A model generated the notes under the pieces. It did no database searches and was not told the DNA's origin. It worked only from the letters and a program-made list of their open reading frames with translations. Both the position numbers and the translations under genes were made by a program. A DNA stretch of 44,337 nucleotides from Gammaproteobacteria bacterium (GTDB lineage Bacteria > Pseudomonadota > Gammaproteobacteria > Pseudomonadales > Azotimanducaceae): assembly GCA_002719135.1 (NCBI GenBank), contig PBGU01000007.1, forward strand, positions 57,731 through 102,067, in the 5' to 3' direction. Shown here one piece after another: positions 34,801 through 41,932 of the stretch (within the stretch, counting starts at the first letter, position 1; the number at the start of each line of letters is the position of its first letter).

Positions 34801-35154
34801 ATGAATTTAGAAGGCGGATGTTTTTGCGGATCGATCCGGTACCGCATTACGGAAGGCAGCTACCCGTCGGCAAACTGCCATTGCACGATGTGTCGGCGCA
34901 CGTCCGCCGCCGCGTATGTCTCTTGGATTGTGGTGCCAACAAAGGACTTCGACTACGTTCAAGGCGAGCCCGAAGTTCTCCAATCTTCCTCACACGGAAC
35001 GCGTTATTTTTGTGGTAGTTGCGGTACGCCGGTCGCCTGTGTACTCGCCGAACACCCGGATGTAATCGATGTAACGATCTGTAGCCTCGACGACCCCGGA
35101 CAACATCCTCCACAAAGCGACGTTCACACCGATACACGACTGTCATGGGTTTAG
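34801..35154 (+). CDS. GFA/CENP-V-domain zinc protein
   Basis: A 117-residue protein of the GFA family, named after a glutathione-dependent formaldehyde-activating enzyme; most members have no proven activity. Zinc-site cysteines are all present: C7 and C9 (GGCFCGSIRY), C26, C28 and C31 (NCHCTMCRR), C71 and C74 (CGSCG). The domain fills the whole protein. An AAGGAG ribosome binding site nine bases before the ATG at 34801 fixes the start over an upstream TTG. It is divergent from nuoA and overlaps the next gene by 10 bases. A second GFA gene lies 3.4 kb away on the other strand. Confidence 0.85.
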   Translation: MNLEGGCFCGSIRYRITEGSYPSANCHCTMCRRTSAAAYVSWIVVPTKDFDYVQGEPEVLQSSSHGTRYFCGSCGTPVACVLAEHPDVIDVTICSLDDPGQHPPQSDVHTDTRLSWV

Positions 35155-35555
35155 TGGACGATTCGCCGTCCGCTGCAATCGGCGACCGACCCACGGCTAT
35201 CCGGGTGGCATCAGGATTGCTCGCGTTCAACGCCGTGGTCCTCATCTTTTCGTGGGTTGTTGAACCTAGCCTTGTTGACAACCACGGCGGTGAAATTTTT
35301 TTCATCGCACTCTGGAGCTGCCTAGCCTACGCAACCTTTAATGCATGGGGTTGGGTGCGGGCAACCATTACGGGCATTTGGGTCGCCTACGCTTGGGGTC
35401 TTCTTAATACAGGAAATGTCCTCGGCAGCATCGCAACGACAACCCTCGCCGACCTCCTGACCAAAACACTAGCGTTGATCGCCTTCACACTTTTATGGCT
35501 ACCGGCCGCGAGAACCTGGTATGTACAGCGGATACAAGAACGGGCAAAGAACTGA
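35145..35555 (+). CDS. Unrecognised four-helix membrane protein
   Basis: A 136-residue protein with predicted membrane segments near 21-40, 50-66, 70-88 and 99-120, and a basic C-terminal tail (QRIQERAKN). I do not recognise a family. It starts within the end of the GFA gene, so translation is probably coupled. No catalytic or metal-binding motif is visible. Confidence 0.65.
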   Translation: MGLVDDSPSAAIGDRPTAIRVASGLLAFNAVVLIFSWVVEPSLVDNHGGEIFFIALWSCLAYATFNAWGWVRATITGIWVAYAWGLLNTGNVLGSIATTTLADLLTKTLALIAFTLLWLPAARTWYVQRIQERAKN

Positions 35556-35640
35556 TGGGTATGGCATTAAATACCCGAGGTCTCGGCCCCGATCGTCTCG
35601 ACGCGAGCCTTCGCATCCACGCCGTGAATTCGGCGCAGCA

Positions 35641-36093
35641 ATGAAGCCGCGCGCTGTCGAGTGGCTTGATCTCAATCGCCTCAACTACGTCTACCTTACG
35701 GCCATTCGAGAGCCGAAGGACAACGTTCTCGAGCTGGTTATCGAACAAGCACCCGCCGCCGACTTTAGAGAGGAACTCGAGGGGTTGGGGATGAGCCCAG
35801 ATGATCCGGTCGACCTAGATCCATTACTTGAGACATATCGAATCGAATTTCCCAATTACGTCGCGTACGCAATACGCGACGAATCGTTCGCGCGTAACGA
35901 CACGTCCGAAGACTACCTAGGAACCCTGGCTCGACTCTATCGCCAGTCGAATTTTCTGGACTACGTCGATTCCACCAGCACCGGGTTGCGGACGAACGAC
36001 AGGCTTCAGCATTACAGCCTTCTTTGTCTCGAACACGTAGTCGAAGTGGTATCGATGGGCAAGCCCAACCTAACCTTGCTGGAACCTCAGTAA
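35641..36093 (+). CDS. Unrecognised soluble protein
   Basis: A 150-residue acidic protein without signal peptide or membrane helix. Features include MKPRAVEWLDLNRLNYVYL at the N-terminus, a likely beta-rich middle (NVLELVIEQAP; ETYRIEFPNYVAYAI), and a helical C-terminus ending LCLEHVVEVVSMG. I do not recognise the family. The ATG at 35641 is chosen because upstream codons in this frame encode a basic, low-complexity run (RSRPRSSRREPSHPRR) unlike the rest; a start near 35521 cannot be excluded. It is probably co-transcribed with the two genes upstream. Confidence 0.6.
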   Translation: MKPRAVEWLDLNRLNYVYLTAIREPKDNVLELVIEQAPAADFREELEGLGMSPDDPVDLDPLLETYRIEFPNYVAYAIRDESFARNDTSEDYLGTLARLYRQSNFLDYVDSTSTGLRTNDRLQHYSLLCLEHVVEVVSMGKPNLTLLEPQ

Positions 36094-36133
36094 GCCCAAC
36101 GAGCGAGTGGTTACGCCATCTGACCCCGTCGTT

Positions 36134-36520
36134 CTATTGACGGACCGATAGCTGCAGCAGGATCCCGTGAGTCGATTTTGGATGCACAAATACCTGCGGG
36201 CCACCCTCGCCAATCAGCCTCGCTCCGCCCTCTTTCATGGCCTCGCAAGTCGCGTCTAAATCATCGACCTCGAGAGCGATGGTATGCATGCCTTCGCCTC
36301 GACCTTCGAGCGCCTTGCCCACCGCCGAATCGGCACTGGTTGGTGCAACAATCTCAATGAACCCGCCATTGGGCATGTTGAAGAACGCTTGCTTTATCCC
36401 CAACGCTTCGCTTTCGGCTGTTCGATCAAGTGTCAAACCCAGTCGATCGCGATACGTCGCAATGCCTTCATCTATGTCGTTGACGCGCACCACGAGGTGA
36501 TCGAACCCTGTTAATGCCAT
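36134..36520 (-). CDS. VOC-fold (glyoxalase-like) protein
   Basis: A 128-residue single-module vicinal-oxygen-chelate protein. The two beta-alpha-beta-beta-beta halves begin FDHLVVRVNDID and MHTIALEVDDLD. Likely metal ligands are H8, E56, H79 and Q123, the last being Gln where many relatives have Glu. The overall pattern resembles methylmalonyl-CoA epimerase and other glyoxalase-like enzymes, but a specific reaction cannot be assigned. A GGGGG ribosome binding site five bases before the ATG supports the start. It is divergent from the Gfo/Idh/MocA gene, with 185 bases between in which no clear promoter stands out. Confidence 0.82.
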   Translation of the reverse strand: MALTGFDHLVVRVNDIDEGIATYRDRLGLTLDRTAESEALGIKQAFFNMPNGGFIEIVAPTSADSAVGKALEGRGEGMHTIALEVDDLDATCEAMKEGGARLIGEGGPQVFVHPKSTHGILLQLSVRQ

Positions 36521-36705
36521 GATTTCCCCCTATCGAAATTGAATGCACGATCATAGCACCGCCATTATTTGAGCCCCAGCAAGGGATCTCGACGGATTAC
36601 ATTGGGCGCCGATACCTATAAAAGGGCTTAGGCGATAGAATCAACCTGCAATATCGATCGCCGCTTGCAGCACAAATGCCGGACCAAAAAAGGTTTTTCT
36701 AGAAC

Positions 36706-37803
36706 ATGATCGAACCTGTATCGATTGGACTTATCGGCTGCGGGGTGATCAGCCCCGCGTACCTAAAAGCGGCATCGACTTTCAACGTCCTTAACTTCGC
36801 AGCGTGCGCTGATATCGATGCTGAGGCATCCGCAAGATGCAGCGAAAACTTTGATATCCCTTCAATGACGGTCAACGAACTCTTGGCCCGTGACGACATT
36901 GAGGTCATCCTCAACTTGACCATTCCCAGCGCCCACGCCAACGTCAACTTGGCGGCCCTCCAATCCGGCAAACACGCCTATTGCGAAAAACCTTTTGCTT
37001 TGAACACCGTCGAAGGAAAACGCGTGATTGAAACAGCTCACGAGCGCGCACTGAGAGTTGGATGCGCACCCGACACGTTCCTAGGGGGAGGCCATCAAAC
37101 GGTGCGCAATGCCCTTGATGAAGGCACCGTCGGGATGCCGATTGCCGGCACGGCCTTCATGATGAATCACGGCCACGAATCATGGCATCCCAACCCCGCG
37201 TTCTATTACCAGGAGGGTGGCGGTCCTCTGTTCGACATGGGTCCGTACTACTTGACTGCCCTGGTTAACGCATTGGGGCCGGTACGTCGCGTGGCTGCGC
37301 TGACAGCCAGAGCCTTCGACACCCGCACCATTGGATCCGAACCTCGCCGTGGCGAACAAATCGACGTCGAGGTCGATACCCACACGGCGGGGACACTTGA
37401 GTTTATGAACGGCGCGATCGTGACCGTGGTTATGAGTTTCGACGTATGGTTGCACTCAAATCGTTTTATCGAAATTCACGGTACCAACGCCAGTCTATCG
37501 TCGCCCGATCCCAACGGTTTCGGTGGAAGCGTTCGCGTGTCCCGAACGGACCGCACATGGGACGAACTGCCGCTGACCCACGGCTATCTGGAGAATATGC
37601 GAAGTATCGGTCTTGCTGACATGTGTGTCGGTATTCGAACCGGTCGATCACACCGTTGCAGCGGCGAACTCGCTTACCACGTCCTGGAGATCATGGAGGC
37701 GTTCGGGCATTCGTCCGCAACGGGCGAACACATTGAACTAACAACAACACCCGATAGGCCAGACCCGCTACCGACCGGACTGGCAATCGGCGAACTCGAT
37801 TAA
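36706..37803 (+). CDS. Gfo/Idh/MocA-family oxidoreductase
   Basis: A 365-residue NAD(P)-dependent sugar or inositol dehydrogenase-type protein. The N-terminal Rossmann domain begins IGLIGCGVISPAYL, and the family signature EKPFALN has E94, K95 and P96. In the C-terminal domain the substrate motif reads GGGPLFDMGPYYL, with Tyr where many members have the catalytic His, so substrate or chemistry may differ. The next gene encodes a ThuA-like protein 14 bases downstream. That pairing is common in carbohydrate catabolic clusters, which suggests oxidation of a sugar or sugar derivative. No transporter is adjacent. Confidence 0.87.
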   Translation: MIEPVSIGLIGCGVISPAYLKAASTFNVLNFAACADIDAEASARCSENFDIPSMTVNELLARDDIEVILNLTIPSAHANVNLAALQSGKHAYCEKPFALNTVEGKRVIETAHERALRVGCAPDTFLGGGHQTVRNALDEGTVGMPIAGTAFMMNHGHESWHPNPAFYYQEGGGPLFDMGPYYLTALVNALGPVRRVAALTARAFDTRTIGSEPRRGEQIDVEVDTHTAGTLEFMNGAIVTVVMSFDVWLHSNRFIEIHGTNASLSSPDPNGFGGSVRVSRTDRTWDELPLTHGYLENMRSIGLADMCVGIRTGRSHRCSGELAYHVLEIMEAFGHSSATGEHIELTTTPDRPDPLPTGLAIGELD

Positions 37804-37817
37804 AGGGGCTAACGCGT

Positions 37818-38468
37818 ATGACTAAGAACGCATTCATTACGTGGGGCGGTTGGGATGGACACGAACCGGAGCAAACTGCCGCGATTTTTGCCGAGGTTCT
37901 GCGTACCGAGGGCTACCAGGTCGAAGTATCGAATGCACTGGACGCGTTCGAGGACCAGGCCTTTACAAATTCTCAAGATCTCATCGTACCGGTTTGGACC
38001 ATGGCCGGGATTTCGCGGGAACAGGAAACTGGTCTACTTCAAGCAATTCGTGCTGGGACTGGTTGCGCAGGCTGGCACGGGGGTATGGCGGATTCGTTTC
38101 GTCAAAACGTCGAGTACCAGTTCATGGTGGGAGGCCAATTTATCTGTCACCCCGGGGGCGTTATTGACTACGAGGTCAACATCACGAGCACAGACCCCAT
38201 CGTGAGTGGCCTTTCCGATTTCACGATGCACTCCGAACAATATTTCATGCACGTAGATCCCTCCAACGAGGTGCTCGCAACCACAACCTTTAGCGGCAGA
38301 TACTGGAACATTGATTGGGTTAAGGATGTCGTCATGCCCATCTGTTGGAAAAAGCGATACGGGGCAGGTCGCGTTTTCTATAGCTCACTCGGCCACGTTG
38401 CCGCTGACTTTGACGTGCCACAAGCGAGAGAGATCATGAAGCGCGGCTGTCTTTGGGCGACCCGTTGA
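37818..38468 (+). CDS. ThuA-like domain protein (sugar utilisation)
   Basis: A 216-residue protein of the ThuA-like family, a class-I glutamine-amidotransferase-like fold named for a trehalose-utilisation gene. Family segments are TGCAGWHGGMADSFRQN (W86-H87-G88-G89), VGGQFICHPGG and MHSEQYFMHV. A late GAGRVFYSSLGHVAADF is also typical. There is no signal peptide. An AAGGGG ribosome binding site precedes the ATG. It is in an operon with the Gfo/Idh/MocA gene; the biochemical role of ThuA proteins is poorly defined. Confidence 0.87.
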   Translation: MTKNAFITWGGWDGHEPEQTAAIFAEVLRTEGYQVEVSNALDAFEDQAFTNSQDLIVPVWTMAGISREQETGLLQAIRAGTGCAGWHGGMADSFRQNVEYQFMVGGQFICHPGGVIDYEVNITSTDPIVSGLSDFTMHSEQYFMHVDPSNEVLATTTFSGRYWNIDWVKDVVMPICWKKRYGAGRVFYSSLGHVAADFDVPQAREIMKRGCLWATR

Positions 38469-38517
38469 GTAAACGGGCTCGCATGTGACACCGCATATTG
38501 TTTCCGTCACTTCCTCG

Positions 38518-38931
38518 CTAAAGGTCAGGCTGTCCAGAAAATTCCGGAATTTGACCGGATGTCTCTGCCCATGCTGGACTGCTGTCGGTCCAGATATGCA
38601 TCGCCGGGGTTACGCGTCCAGGATCATCGAGGCTTCCAGCTTTCAAAATGAGCATCCCAGGATTGGCAGATAATTCGGAGAAAAGCGGCGACCCACAACT
38701 CGCGCAGAAACGCCGCGTCACGGTATTACCGCTCGCTGCATCTACAGTAAATGCGCTCGTTTCACCCTCGATCGTAACCGATTCGCTTGCGACACCGACT
38801 ACGGTCGAATAGGCACCTCCGGAGGCGTACTGACAATCGCGGCAATGACAGTGTCCGGCAAAGATCACCGCGTCAGGACATTCATACCGAATCGCACCGC
38901 AACGACAGCCACCAGTTAAATTCTCGCTCAC
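38518..38931 (-). CDS. Second GFA/CENP-V-domain zinc protein
   Basis: A 137-residue GFA-family protein with the zinc-site cysteines C9 and C11 (GGCRCGAIRYEC), C28, C30 and C33 (HCHCRDC), C76 and C79 (CASCG). It is clearly related to the GFA protein at 34.8 kb but diverged. The start is set at a GTG (38931) by an AGGAGG ribosome binding site six bases upstream; an ATG at 38955 in the same frame would place that site inside the gene. Function is unknown beyond the family; it is convergent with the ThuA gene. Confidence 0.85.
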   Translation of the reverse strand: MSENLTGGCRCGAIRYECPDAVIFAGHCHCRDCQYASGGAYSTVVGVASESVTIEGETSAFTVDAASGNTVTRRFCASCGSPLFSELSANPGMLILKAGSLDDPGRVTPAMHIWTDSSPAWAETSGQIPEFSGQPDL

Positions 38932-38937
38932 ATTCTC

Positions 38938-38943
38938 CCTCCT
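38938..38943 (-). promoter_or_regulatory. Ribosome binding site that decides the second GFA gene's start
   Basis: AGGAGG on the minus strand, a perfect anti-16S match, six bases before the GTG at 38931. It supports GTG over the upstream ATG at 38955. Confidence 0.75.
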
Positions 38944-39028
38944 TTGTCTGATCATTTAACCACCTTTGCGATGGCCGTGCGACGCGCGCACAATGCCCAC
39001 CGTCCGCGACCGACTATGGGGCGTTTTG

Positions 39029-39322
39029 ATGGATCATGTGACGACCGCGCGCAACGAAATTGAGCCGTTACTGACGCAGTTGATTCACCAGCTAGGGATC
39101 GAAGGTCGGGCAACGGAGATGGCCGTATACAGTCGTATCCAACGCTACCTCCGTACCGCGAAGCACAACCACGAGCTCGCTCGTCCATTCAGCGATCTCT
39201 CCACTACCGCCAACGTCTGCTTTACCTTGCCCGGCGAGGCTAACATTCTGCTCGAACGTATTATCGAGAAAGCGGAAGTGCTTGTCCGCGAGATGGAAAA
39301 CCGAACCGACGCAATCCACTGA
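39029..39322 (+). CDS. Unrecognised small helical protein
   Basis: A 97-residue, mostly alpha-helical, charged protein. I do not recognise a family. The ATG at 39029 has no good ribosome binding site; a longer frame from 38966 adds a basic stretch and is less likely. It ends four bases before the truncated arsenate-reductase-like frame, so both may be remnants of one small operon. It lacks the winged-helix and metal-site features of ArsR, which would have been an attractive partner. Confidence 0.45.
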   Translation: MDHVTTARNEIEPLLTQLIHQLGIEGRATEMAVYSRIQRYLRTAKHNHELARPFSDLSTTANVCFTLPGEANILLERIIEKAEVLVREMENRTDAIH

Positions 39323-39326
39323 TCCA

Positions 39327-39542
39327 GTGAAACTTCTGTTCTTGTGCACGGGCAACTCTGCCCGAAGTATTCTCACGGAGGCGATCACGCGTTCACAAAG
39401 GACCAACGCCCTCAGTGCGGCAAGTGAACTGTCCGGCCAATTTAATCCATTGCCAGTCGAGTTCCTTGAGCGTCATCGTGTCGACACGTATGCATCCGGT
39501 GAAGCGATGCACGTTCGCGCCGCCGTGTTGGGTCGAGGCTAA
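39327..39542 (+). pseudogene. Truncated low-molecular-weight phosphatase / arsenate-reductase-like fragment
   Basis: Seventy-one residues that begin like ArsC/LMW phosphatases: VKLLFLCTGNSARSI has the phosphate loop C7-x5-R13, followed by GQFNPLPVEFLERHRVDT, matching the family's second segment. The frame then loses similarity (YASGEAMHVRAAVLGRG) and stops at 39542, where full-length members run about 130-160 residues. The second-cysteine region and the DP general-acid motif are absent. The break lies right at the end of the convergent acyl-CoA dehydrogenase gene, as if a rearrangement joined the two. A functional enzyme is very unlikely. Confidence 0.7.
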
Positions 39543-40750
39543 TTCGAACCGGTTGGGATCTCGTTAAAGGGAATGCCTTTATCCAAACGTACATCCTGAG
39601 GCATACCCAGTACGCGCTCTGCAAGAATGTTGAGCATAATTTCGTCTGACCCCCCTGCGATTCTTCCGCCCGGAGCACCCATGTACGTTGCCGCATAGAT
39701 TCCCGATTCTTCCCCGTGCTCGGAATCCAATACGGCGCCTGAAAGTTCTAATAAGTCCATCGCAAAGGACGCCATGTCTTGCGTCTTCGACGCTCCCACG
39801 TATTTGCCGATGGAATTTTCAGGGCCCGGGGTATCGCCACGCGACAGCGCCGACATCGATCGGTACCCAGTAAAACGAAGCCCTGATTCTTGGCAGTACC
39901 AGTCTGCAAGTTTAGCCCGGACTTGTCGGTCCTCGATCGCTGGGCGGTCGTCAATATTAACTCGTTTGGCGAGTTCAAAAATCCGGTCGAACCCGACGCC
40001 CATGCCACCACCACCAATCGCCGCACGCTCGTTCATGAGGGTGGTGAGCGCGACTTGCCATCCCTGTCCGACAGCACCAAGTCGTTGGCTATCCGGAATA
40101 CGCACGTCGGTGAAATAGACCTCGTTAAAATTCGCTCCGCCTGAAATCTGTTTGATCGGCTTAACGTCCACTCCCGGTGACTTCATATCAAAAAAGAAAT
40201 AGGTTAGACCCTTGTGCTTGGCGACGGTGGGGTCCGTGCGTACAACGAGGATGCCGTAGTCACTGAAATGTGCACCTGACGTCCAAATTTTTTGGCCGTT
40301 AATTACCCAATCGTCACCGTCTTTCTTGGCCTGAGTGCGCAATGCGGCAAGATCGGAACCACCGGCTGGCTCACTAAAAAGCTGACACCAGATGTGTTCG
40401 CCCGACGCCAACGGCGGAAGGTGCTTGACCTTATCTTCCTCAGATGCCCACGCCATCATCGTCGGTGCCGCCATGCCTTGACCAATCGCAAAAACGCCGC
40501 TTGGTACGTTGAACCGAGACTCTTCCTGGTTCCAAATCACTTGTTCGATCGCTGAAGCGTCGCGGCCACCGTATTCCTTCGGCCAGCGAATACAGGCCCA
40601 CCCAGCGTCGTACTTGCGTTTCTGCCAGAGTTTGGACCGTTCGATTTCATCGAGTCCCTTTAACGCGTCATCCGCGGGCACATTGGCTTCTAACCATTGT
40701 CGTGCTTCGTCGCGAAAGGCCGCTTCTTCAGGTGTGTCTTTGAAGTCCAT
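39539..40750 (-). CDS. Acyl-CoA dehydrogenase, about 400 residues (second gene of pair)
   Basis: A 403-residue FAD-dependent acyl-CoA dehydrogenase. FAD and substrate segments are CQLFSEPAGGSDLAAL and INGQKIWTSGAHFSDYGI; the C-terminus has GGRIAGGSDEIMLNILAERVLGMP, the form seen in dehydrogenases that pair with a divergent partner (as FadE26/FadE27-type subunits of actinobacterial steroid degradation). An AGGAG ribosome binding site six bases before the ATG at 40750 supports the start. The partner gene ends nine bases upstream. The acyl substrate is unknown; bulky or branched side chains are typical for paired enzymes. Confidence 0.88.
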   Translation of the reverse strand: MDFKDTPEEAAFRDEARQWLEANVPADDALKGLDEIERSKLWQKRKYDAGWACIRWPKEYGGRDASAIEQVIWNQEESRFNVPSGVFAIGQGMAAPTMMAWASEEDKVKHLPPLASGEHIWCQLFSEPAGGSDLAALRTQAKKDGDDWVINGQKIWTSGAHFSDYGILVVRTDPTVAKHKGLTYFFFDMKSPGVDVKPIKQISGGANFNEVYFTDVRIPDSQRLGAVGQGWQVALTTLMNERAAIGGGGMGVGFDRIFELAKRVNIDDRPAIEDRQVRAKLADWYCQESGLRFTGYRSMSALSRGDTPGPENSIGKYVGASKTQDMASFAMDLLELSGAVLDSEHGEESGIYAATYMGAPGGRIAGGSDEIMLNILAERVLGMPQDVRLDKGIPFNEIPTGSN

Positions 40751-40759
40751 GGATATCTC

Positions 40760-41884
40760 CTATGCCGCCTGGCCGCGTTCAATCGCGGTAATTAATCTGT
40801 CTTGCCACCAAGATTCGCTGCCGATGGCGACGGAAAGTAGCTTGGATCGTCGATAAAAGAACTGGCAATCAAATTCCCACGTGAAACCCATGCCACCGTG
40901 CGTTTGAATATTTTCTTTAGACGCAAAATAGTACGCCTGTGTTCCGCTCACACGCGCGGTTGCAGCAGCAATCGGTAGCTCCGGCGCATCGGTTGAGAGC
41001 GCCCAAGCTCCGTAGTATCCGTTTGACCGCGCAAGCGTATTCTTGACGTAGACGTTAGCGAGTTTGTGCTTGATTGCTTGAAAACCAGCAATGGGTCTGC
41101 CGAACGCGTATCGCCCCATCGCGTATTCCTTTGCCTGCTCGAGAGCCGCCTCGGAACCAGCGATCTGCTCCCACGCATAGAGCACCGCCGCGCGGTTGAA
41201 TAGTTTCTCCACCGCAGCCCAACCTTCCCCCTCAGTACCCATTACCGAAGCTGTAGCACCGTCGAAGGTCAACTTCGCGTGTGACCGGGTCGGATCGAGA
41301 GTGGCGACGCTCGTGCGTTCAACCCCCTCCAATTCCACCAGGTATAAACTCGCCCCATCGCCCCTTTGGCTGGCGGCTACCACAACAGCGAAATCCGCAA
41401 TATCGCCATCGGGCACCGGAATTTTTGTTCCAGAGACCGTGCCATCAACCGCCGTAGTGTTTAGGTTAGCCGGCGACGGTCGCCCACTGCCCTCGCTGAT
41501 CGCAAACGTGCCAACGACCTCGCCGGTCGCAAGTTTAGGCAACCACTTTTCTTTCTGCGCTTCGGTTCCAACGAGCAGCAGTGCTTCTGTCGCTAAATAG
41601 ACCGACGACGAAAAAGGCACCGGGGCGACAGCGCGACCAAGTTCTTCTGCGATCACGCATAGATCTAGGTAGGAAGCACCTAGGCCACCGTACGATTCTG
41701 GAATGACCGTCGCGGTCCACCCCATTTGACCAATTTTCTCCCAGAGCTCTCGTGCGTACGAATCATCGCCATCTAAGATCCCGCGCACCAGCGTTGTAGG
41801 GCATTCGTCCTGCAAAAAACCCCGGGCCTGATCCCGCAGCAAGTTCTGCTCATCCGAAAACTCAAAATTCACGCCTTCCACCAT
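40760..41884 (-). CDS. Acyl-CoA dehydrogenase-like partner subunit (first gene of pair)
   Basis: A 374-residue member of the acyl-CoA dehydrogenase family with a diverged active site: the flavin loop reads FAISEGSGRPSPAN instead of the usual TEPxxGSD, and the C-terminus has IQTHGGMGFTWEFDCQFFYRRSK without the usual YEG base. These traits match the beta-type subunit of heterotetrameric acyl-CoA dehydrogenases. Together with the next gene it probably forms an alpha2beta2 enzyme. I set the start at ATG 41884 (MVEGVNFEFSDEQ); a longer frame to 42055 would run into nadE and lacks family similarity. It is divergent from nadE with 48 bases between. Confidence 0.85.
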   Translation of the reverse strand: MVEGVNFEFSDEQNLLRDQARGFLQDECPTTLVRGILDGDDSYARELWEKIGQMGWTATVIPESYGGLGASYLDLCVIAEELGRAVAPVPFSSSVYLATEALLLVGTEAQKEKWLPKLATGEVVGTFAISEGSGRPSPANLNTTAVDGTVSGTKIPVPDGDIADFAVVVAASQRGDGASLYLVELEGVERTSVATLDPTRSHAKLTFDGATASVMGTEGEGWAAVEKLFNRAAVLYAWEQIAGSEAALEQAKEYAMGRYAFGRPIAGFQAIKHKLANVYVKNTLARSNGYYGAWALSTDAPELPIAAATARVSGTQAYYFASKENIQTHGGMGFTWEFDCQFFYRRSKLLSVAIGSESWWQDRLITAIERGQAA

Positions 41885-41932
41885 TTCAAGCGAACGAATG
41901 AACGATTGTAGCGCGTGCCGTAGACTATCGGT

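Noticed and set aside
39029..39322. ArsR-type repressor partner for the arsenate-reductase-like fragment
   Set aside because: No winged-helix pattern or metal-binding cysteines are visible.
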